DNA of 38,189 bases from an uncultured Verrucomicrobiota bacterium (GTDB lineage Bacteria > Verrucomicrobiota > Verrucomicrobiia > Opitutales > Opitutaceae). Under the pieces are notes generated by a model that saw nothing but the letters and a program-made list of their open reading frames with translations, had not been told where the DNA came from and did no database searches. Each line of letters opens with the position of its first letter. The first letter of the stretch is position 1. The stretch covers positions 1 through 38,189 of the forward strand of contig CAJXQX010000035.1 in assembly GCA_913058185.1 (NCBI GenBank). The letters run 5' to 3'. The position numbers and the translations under genes were made by a program. Below, one piece after another: positions 35,072-38,189 of this stretch.

Positions 35072-35111
35072 AAAGCAAAAGGCCGTCGCACCTGAGGAGA
35101 TGGACGGCCTT
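35072..35111 (-). terminator. Hairpin terminator for the DUF1080 gene
   Basis: AAGGCCGTC (35079-35087) and GACGGCCTT (35103-35111) form a perfect 9-bp stem with a 15-base loop. Read leftward it is followed by TTTTGCTTTC, a typical tail, 48 bases after the DUF1080 stop. Confidence 0.75.
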
Positions 35112-35158
35112 AGTAAAAGTTCAGCATAAACGGCGATGCGCCGGGTTGCTTCGAATCC

Positions 35159-35953
35159 TTAGTTCAGGTCCAACTCACGCACCCAGATGTTGCGGTAAGC
35201 GACGGGATTGTTGTGGTCCTGCAGGCGCAGTGGTTGGCGCGGGGTGTGGAACTTGTAGGAAGGCTGACCGCGGTATTCGGTCGGTCCGTAGATCGGAGCG
35301 TTGAGCAGCACGACCACGCCATTGTGGACGACGGTGATGTGCGCCTTTTCGAGTAGCGTGCCATCGGGCTCAAATTTCGGTGCAACGAAGAAGATGTCGT
35401 AGGTCTGCCATTCGCCCGGCGGGCGGCAAACGTTGGCGAGCGGGACCTGTTGTTTGTAGATCGAGGCCGTCATGCCGTTCACGTAGGACAAATTTTCGTA
35501 ACAATCGAGCACCTGCACTTCGTAGCGATTCATGAAGAAGATACCACTGTTGCCGCGTTGTTGGCTGACCTTCGACGGATCCGTGACGACGGGTGCACGC
35601 CATTCGAGATGAAGTTGAATGTCACCAAACGCTTGGACCGAAGTGACATCGCTTGAGGGGCTGTTTTTGACCCGAGGGGGCACGATCATCGCGCCATCCT
35701 CGAGCACCCAGTTGGCGGGCTGCATGACCTTTTCGCCTTCGTCGTTTTCCCGGGTGATGAGCCACTCGTCGAGATTCGTGCCATCGAAGAGCACGATAGC
35801 ATCGGAAGGAACGCCGCCTTCCGGAGAGGAAACCACCGGAGGCTGTGGCGTCCAGTATTCGGTCAATTTGGGATCAGGTAATTCGGCCGCTGAGGCGAGA
35901 AGCACAGATCCGAATACAAGTAGGGTGAGGAGACAATTCCGTAGGGAAATCAT
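35159..35953 (-). CDS. Secreted DUF1080 (3-keto-disaccharide hydrolase-like) protein
   Basis: The 264-residue protein has a clear signal peptide (LLTLLVFGSVLLASAAELP) and a DUF1080 concanavalin-like beta-sandwich. Landmarks are SDAIVLFDGTNLDEWLITRE, MQPANWVLEDGAMIVPP, FGDIQLHLEWRAP, RGNSGIFFMNRYEVQVLDCY, PPGEWQTYDIFFVAPKF and a final LRLQDHNNPVAYRNIWVREL. Members studied in Bacteroidota act on 3-keto glycosides or glycans; the substrate here is unknown. I chose ATG 35953 because it places the signal peptide at the start; the frame is open 21 codons further upstream (to 36016) but that lead is not signal-like. It has its own downstream terminator. Confidence 0.9.
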   Translation of the reverse strand: MISLRNCLLTLLVFGSVLLASAAELPDPKLTEYWTPQPPVVSSPEGGVPSDAIVLFDGTNLDEWLITRENDEGEKVMQPANWVLEDGAMIVPPRVKNSPSSDVTSVQAFGDIQLHLEWRAPVVTDPSKVSQQRGNSGIFFMNRYEVQVLDCYENLSYVNGMTASIYKQQVPLANVCRPPGEWQTYDIFFVAPKFEPDGTLLEKAHITVVHNGVVVLLNAPIYGPTEYRGQPSYKFHTPRQPLRLQDHNNPVAYRNIWVRELDLN

Positions 35954-36383
35954 GGTAGCGGGGTTAAGCGAAGAGGGGCGTAAGGCCGTGGCCAAACCCC
36001 TTAATGCACATTTCAAGGCGATGAGTCCAGAAAGGGAATGCCTTTAATTGGAACTTCCCACTAAGTGCGTTGAGGAATGAAAAGCTAGGCGGCAGGATCG
36101 TTTTGCCCACTAAACACCCGACGGAGCGCGGTAGCGCGTAGATGGTGCACTGGAACAGTGTGCCCCGAAAGGGGTGATGAAGTGGGTGCCCTTTTGGGCA
36201 ACTGAAGAACAAATGGCTCCTCTACCGCTACGCGGTGAAACGAGGCTGTGAGGCAGTGCCTGTTTTTAACCACAAAATATACGAAAAACACTAAACCGTC
36301 AGCTTGGTGAATTGGCTCCGTTTTCTTGATACTTGGCACTTACGCAGCAGCGTTTTGTTACTTCAAGCGCGCGGCGCGCTCGT
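35954..36383. other. 430-base gap with a run of small hairpins
   Basis: No convincing gene is found. From 36126 to 36267 there are six small perfect hairpins in a row: GCGC-GGTA-GCGC, CACTG-GAA-CAGTG, CCCC-GAAA-GGGG, TGCCC-TTTT-GGGCA, ACCGC-TAC-GCGGT and AGGC-AGT-GCCT, the last followed by GTTTTT. This could be a small structured RNA on the + strand or a cluster of intergenic palindromes. A dispersed 12-base repeat lies at 36325-36336 and a 7-bp palindrome (AGCGCGC-G-GCGCGCT) at 36366-36380. Confidence 0.4.
36325..36336 (-). repeat. Dispersed 12-base intergenic repeat, copy 2
   Basis: CTTGATACTTGG is the exact reverse complement of the copy at 30835-30846. Both copies flank short palindromic DNA in gaps between genes. 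Confidence 0.35.
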
Positions 36384-37907
36384 TTAGTCCCGCAGGGACG
36401 CAGGCAAGCGCGAGGCGCGGACGTTGTCGTAGCACTTCAAGGCCCCGAAGCGCCGGAGTGATGCGGGGATGCCCACCGCCGTGAATCCGGGGTGGCCTCC
36501 GGCTGGAAACGGTCCGCCATGCACCATGGCGGGCGAGACGGCGACGCCGGTCGGCATCTTGTCGTTCAGGATGCGTCCAGATTTTTGAGCGATGATCGGG
36601 AGCAGTTGATCGTAGAGCGCGTCGTCCGCGCCATCGGCTGCCGTGTAGAAGGAACAGGTGAGCGAGGCGTGGAGCTGTGCGCCGACCGCGAGCAATTCTG
36701 CTTCGTCCGCCGCGACCACAATGAGGGACGCGGGTCCGAACATTTCATTTTGGAAACCGTTCGGGTTAGCGACGAACGCGGCGCCAGCGATTCGCAGGAG
36801 TGCGGGACGACCGCGAGCTCCGGCCTCGGTGGATTCGACCCCGCGCGCCAAGAGTTCGGCGCCTTGATCCGTCAGGTGCTTCACACCCGAATCGAGATGT
36901 TTCGGCAACTCCGGCGTTAGCATCACGCCACTTGCGGCGCCAGCGAACCCTTGCGCGGCTTGAGTGATGAAAGTCTCGGTTGCCTCACCGGCGACGGTGA
37001 GAATGAGTCCGGGGTTGGTGCAAAATTGTCCGACCCCCAATAAGCAGGAACCCGCAAACTCGTCGGCCAGTGCTACGGCCTTTTCTTGCATCACCCCGGG
37101 CAGGAAGGCGACCGGGTTGATACTACTCATTTCCAAATACGCAGGAATCCCCGCGACATCAGCGGCGGCCTTGATTTTACGGCCGGTTGCTTCGCTGCCG
37201 GTGAAACCGATCGCACCGAGGCGGGTGTCGCCGCACAGGGATGCGCCGACTTCCGGATCCATGTGGTAGAATAGCTGAATCATTGCCTGGGGCAGTCCAG
37301 CGGCTTGTGCAGCGCCCTGGGCGAGCTCGGCGAGACGTTGGCTGGTGCCCGGATGCGCGGGGTGAGCTTTGGCGATGATGGGATGTCCGGCAGCCACGGC
37401 AGCGGCGAAGTCGCCGCCCGCGATACCGTTGAATGCGAACGGGAAATTATTGGGACCGATGGTGAGCACGGGTTTGCCCAACGACTCGAGACGCGAACGC
37501 AGGTTGTTGGCGGCGTCGATCACCGGGTTGGTCCATTCATCAGACTGGGCAGCGCCGGCGGCTTGGCGGAGCTGACCGGTGGTGCGGGGGATCTCGACGG
37601 CAGTCAGACGAGGAGCGACAGGCAAACCGGTTTCCGATGTGGCGATAGCGGCGAGTTCTTCGGACGCGGCATCGATGGCGTCAGCGTAGCCGTTGAGGAA
37701 GTCGGCGATCTTGCTGACGTGCAGGGCGCGCAGCTCTTGGGCGGCGACGGTGCCTGCATCGAGTAGATCGTTGATCTCGGCGGCGGATGCGATCGGGTAG
37801 GTCGCGGTCAGCTTTTCGCCAGTGGCAGGATTGAAGGGAGAGAAGGTGGCGGCGTCAGCGGAGGCTGCGCGCCACTCGCCGTTGATGAGCATCGGTTGAG
37901 CGGACAT
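36384..37907 (-). CDS. NADP-dependent aldehyde dehydrogenase, 2-oxoglutarate-semialdehyde type
   Basis: The 507-residue protein starts MSAQPMLINGEWRAASADAA and has ALDH landmarks: the cofactor/substrate loop TIGPNNFPFAFNGIAGGDFA, FTGSEATGRKIKAAAD, the glutamate region YLEMSSINPVAFLPG and the nucleophile in GVGQFCTNPGLI. The QFCTNPG and EMSSINP forms are typical of the 2,5-dioxovalerate (alpha-ketoglutarate semialdehyde) dehydrogenase branch, which ends the oxidative route for pentoses and uronic acids. That would suit a cell carrying a PL6 uronate-polymer lyase, but the two genes are 18 kb apart and the link is inference. ATG 37907 gives the standard N-terminus. Related ALDHs acting on other aldehydes cannot be excluded. 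Confidence 0.87.
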   Translation of the reverse strand: MSAQPMLINGEWRAASADAATFSPFNPATGEKLTATYPIASAAEINDLLDAGTVAAQELRALHVSKIADFLNGYADAIDAASEELAAIATSETGLPVAPRLTAVEIPRTTGQLRQAAGAAQSDEWTNPVIDAANNLRSRLESLGKPVLTIGPNNFPFAFNGIAGGDFAAAVAAGHPIIAKAHPAHPGTSQRLAELAQGAAQAAGLPQAMIQLFYHMDPEVGASLCGDTRLGAIGFTGSEATGRKIKAAADVAGIPAYLEMSSINPVAFLPGVMQEKAVALADEFAGSCLLGVGQFCTNPGLILTVAGEATETFITQAAQGFAGAASGVMLTPELPKHLDSGVKHLTDQGAELLARGVESTEAGARGRPALLRIAGAAFVANPNGFQNEMFGPASLIVVAADEAELLAVGAQLHASLTCSFYTAADGADDALYDQLLPIIAQKSGRILNDKMPTGVAVSPAMVHGGPFPAGGHPGFTAVGIPASLRRFGALKCYDNVRASRLPASLRD

Positions 37908-38189
37908 AGTTTTCGGAGTAAAGGGGGAGAGGCCGGTGCGGTTAATCGCGTTGTGAGTCTAACTAGAGGGTGAAACTAGGACGGAAGGTTTCATCGAATC
38001 CATGGTGTTGGTCCGGGCCAAGGGCATTTTGCGATTCCCGCGGTCGCGAGCTGTAGAAATTTGCGTCTTTGCATGAGAATGGGGGGAGGGAGTCGGAGTG
38101 AGGCCAGGGCAGGAGGGGAGCACCGTAGAGATCTCGGTATCGTCGTTCGCGGCCGTTCACGGCGCGGTCCAGTTGAACAGTATGACCTC

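Noticed and set aside
36120-36270. CRISPR array or tandem repeat
   Set aside because: The hairpins differ in sequence and spacing; there is no repeated unit with spacers and no cas gene nearby.
37908-38189. 65-residue minus-strand frame at 37963-38160 upstream of the aldehyde dehydrogenase
   Set aside because: No domain, signal peptide or ribosome binding site; it is probably chance in a GC-rich leader region. I see nothing else definite in this stretch.

Overview
The window looks like a chromosomal segment from a Verrucomicrobiota bacterium, most likely an Opitutales/Opitutaceae relative. This is inferred from gene content and sequence style, not from a database search. The supporting signs are moderately high GC, generally weak Shine-Dalgarno sequences, a Gram-negative envelope gene set (RND/OMF efflux, AsmA-like protein, lipoprotein), secreted carbohydrate-active proteins (PL6 lyase, CBM9-like protein, DUF1080 protein), a DUF4266-like lipoprotein, and a zwf-opcA-pgl operon.

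Layout. 1-874 (-): ychF, cut by the window edge. 980-2423 (+): rpsP, trmD and rplS, without rimM, with hairpin terminators after rpsP and rplS. 2562-4592 (+): transketolase with a strong terminator. 4756-11174 (+): a MarR regulator followed by a membrane-fusion protein, an RND pump and a TolC-like channel, a complete tripartite efflux operon; the pump carries an extra two-helix hydrophobic insertion. 11226-14213 (+): a large AsmA-like envelope protein. 14309-17875 (+): a secreted multidomain PL6 polysaccharide lyase ending in two copies of a roughly 130-residue beta-repeat. 18002-21741 (+): an acyltransferase/AMP-ligase fusion and an FAD-linked oxidase. 21762-23145 (-): a secreted protein made almost entirely of the same beta-repeat, overlapping a DUF4266-like lipoprotein gene that has lost its last eight residues to an in-frame stop. 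23455-24213 (-): a CBM9-like protein. 24384-29176 (+): smc with an unusual charged insertion, a small TPR-like membrane protein and yraN. 29284-32631 (+): zwf, opcA and pgl, the oxidative pentose-phosphate entry operon, which complements the transketolase upstream.

32.6-35.1 kb is a decayed or rearranged patch. It holds a MITE-like inverted repeat, the C-terminal half of an ABC permease (-) abutting the C-terminal half of an MscS channel (+) head to head, and a class 3 lipase broken by several frameshifts. Beyond it lie a DUF1080 (3-keto-glycoside hydrolase-like) gene (-), a 430-base gap with a run of small hairpins, and an aldehyde dehydrogenase of the 2-oxoglutarate-semialdehyde type (-).

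Functionally, the window combines housekeeping (translation, chromosome organisation, pentose phosphate pathway), envelope and efflux functions, and polysaccharide or uronate use. The PL6 lyase, CBM9-like protein, DUF1080 protein and semialdehyde dehydrogenase fit a marine or plant-polysaccharide degrader, though they do not form one operon. I see no CRISPR array, tRNA, rRNA, intact insertion sequence or prophage. The most unusual signals are the pump insertion, the shared beta-repeat family, the DUF4266 gene with its family-like tail just past a stop codon, and the broken-gene patch.
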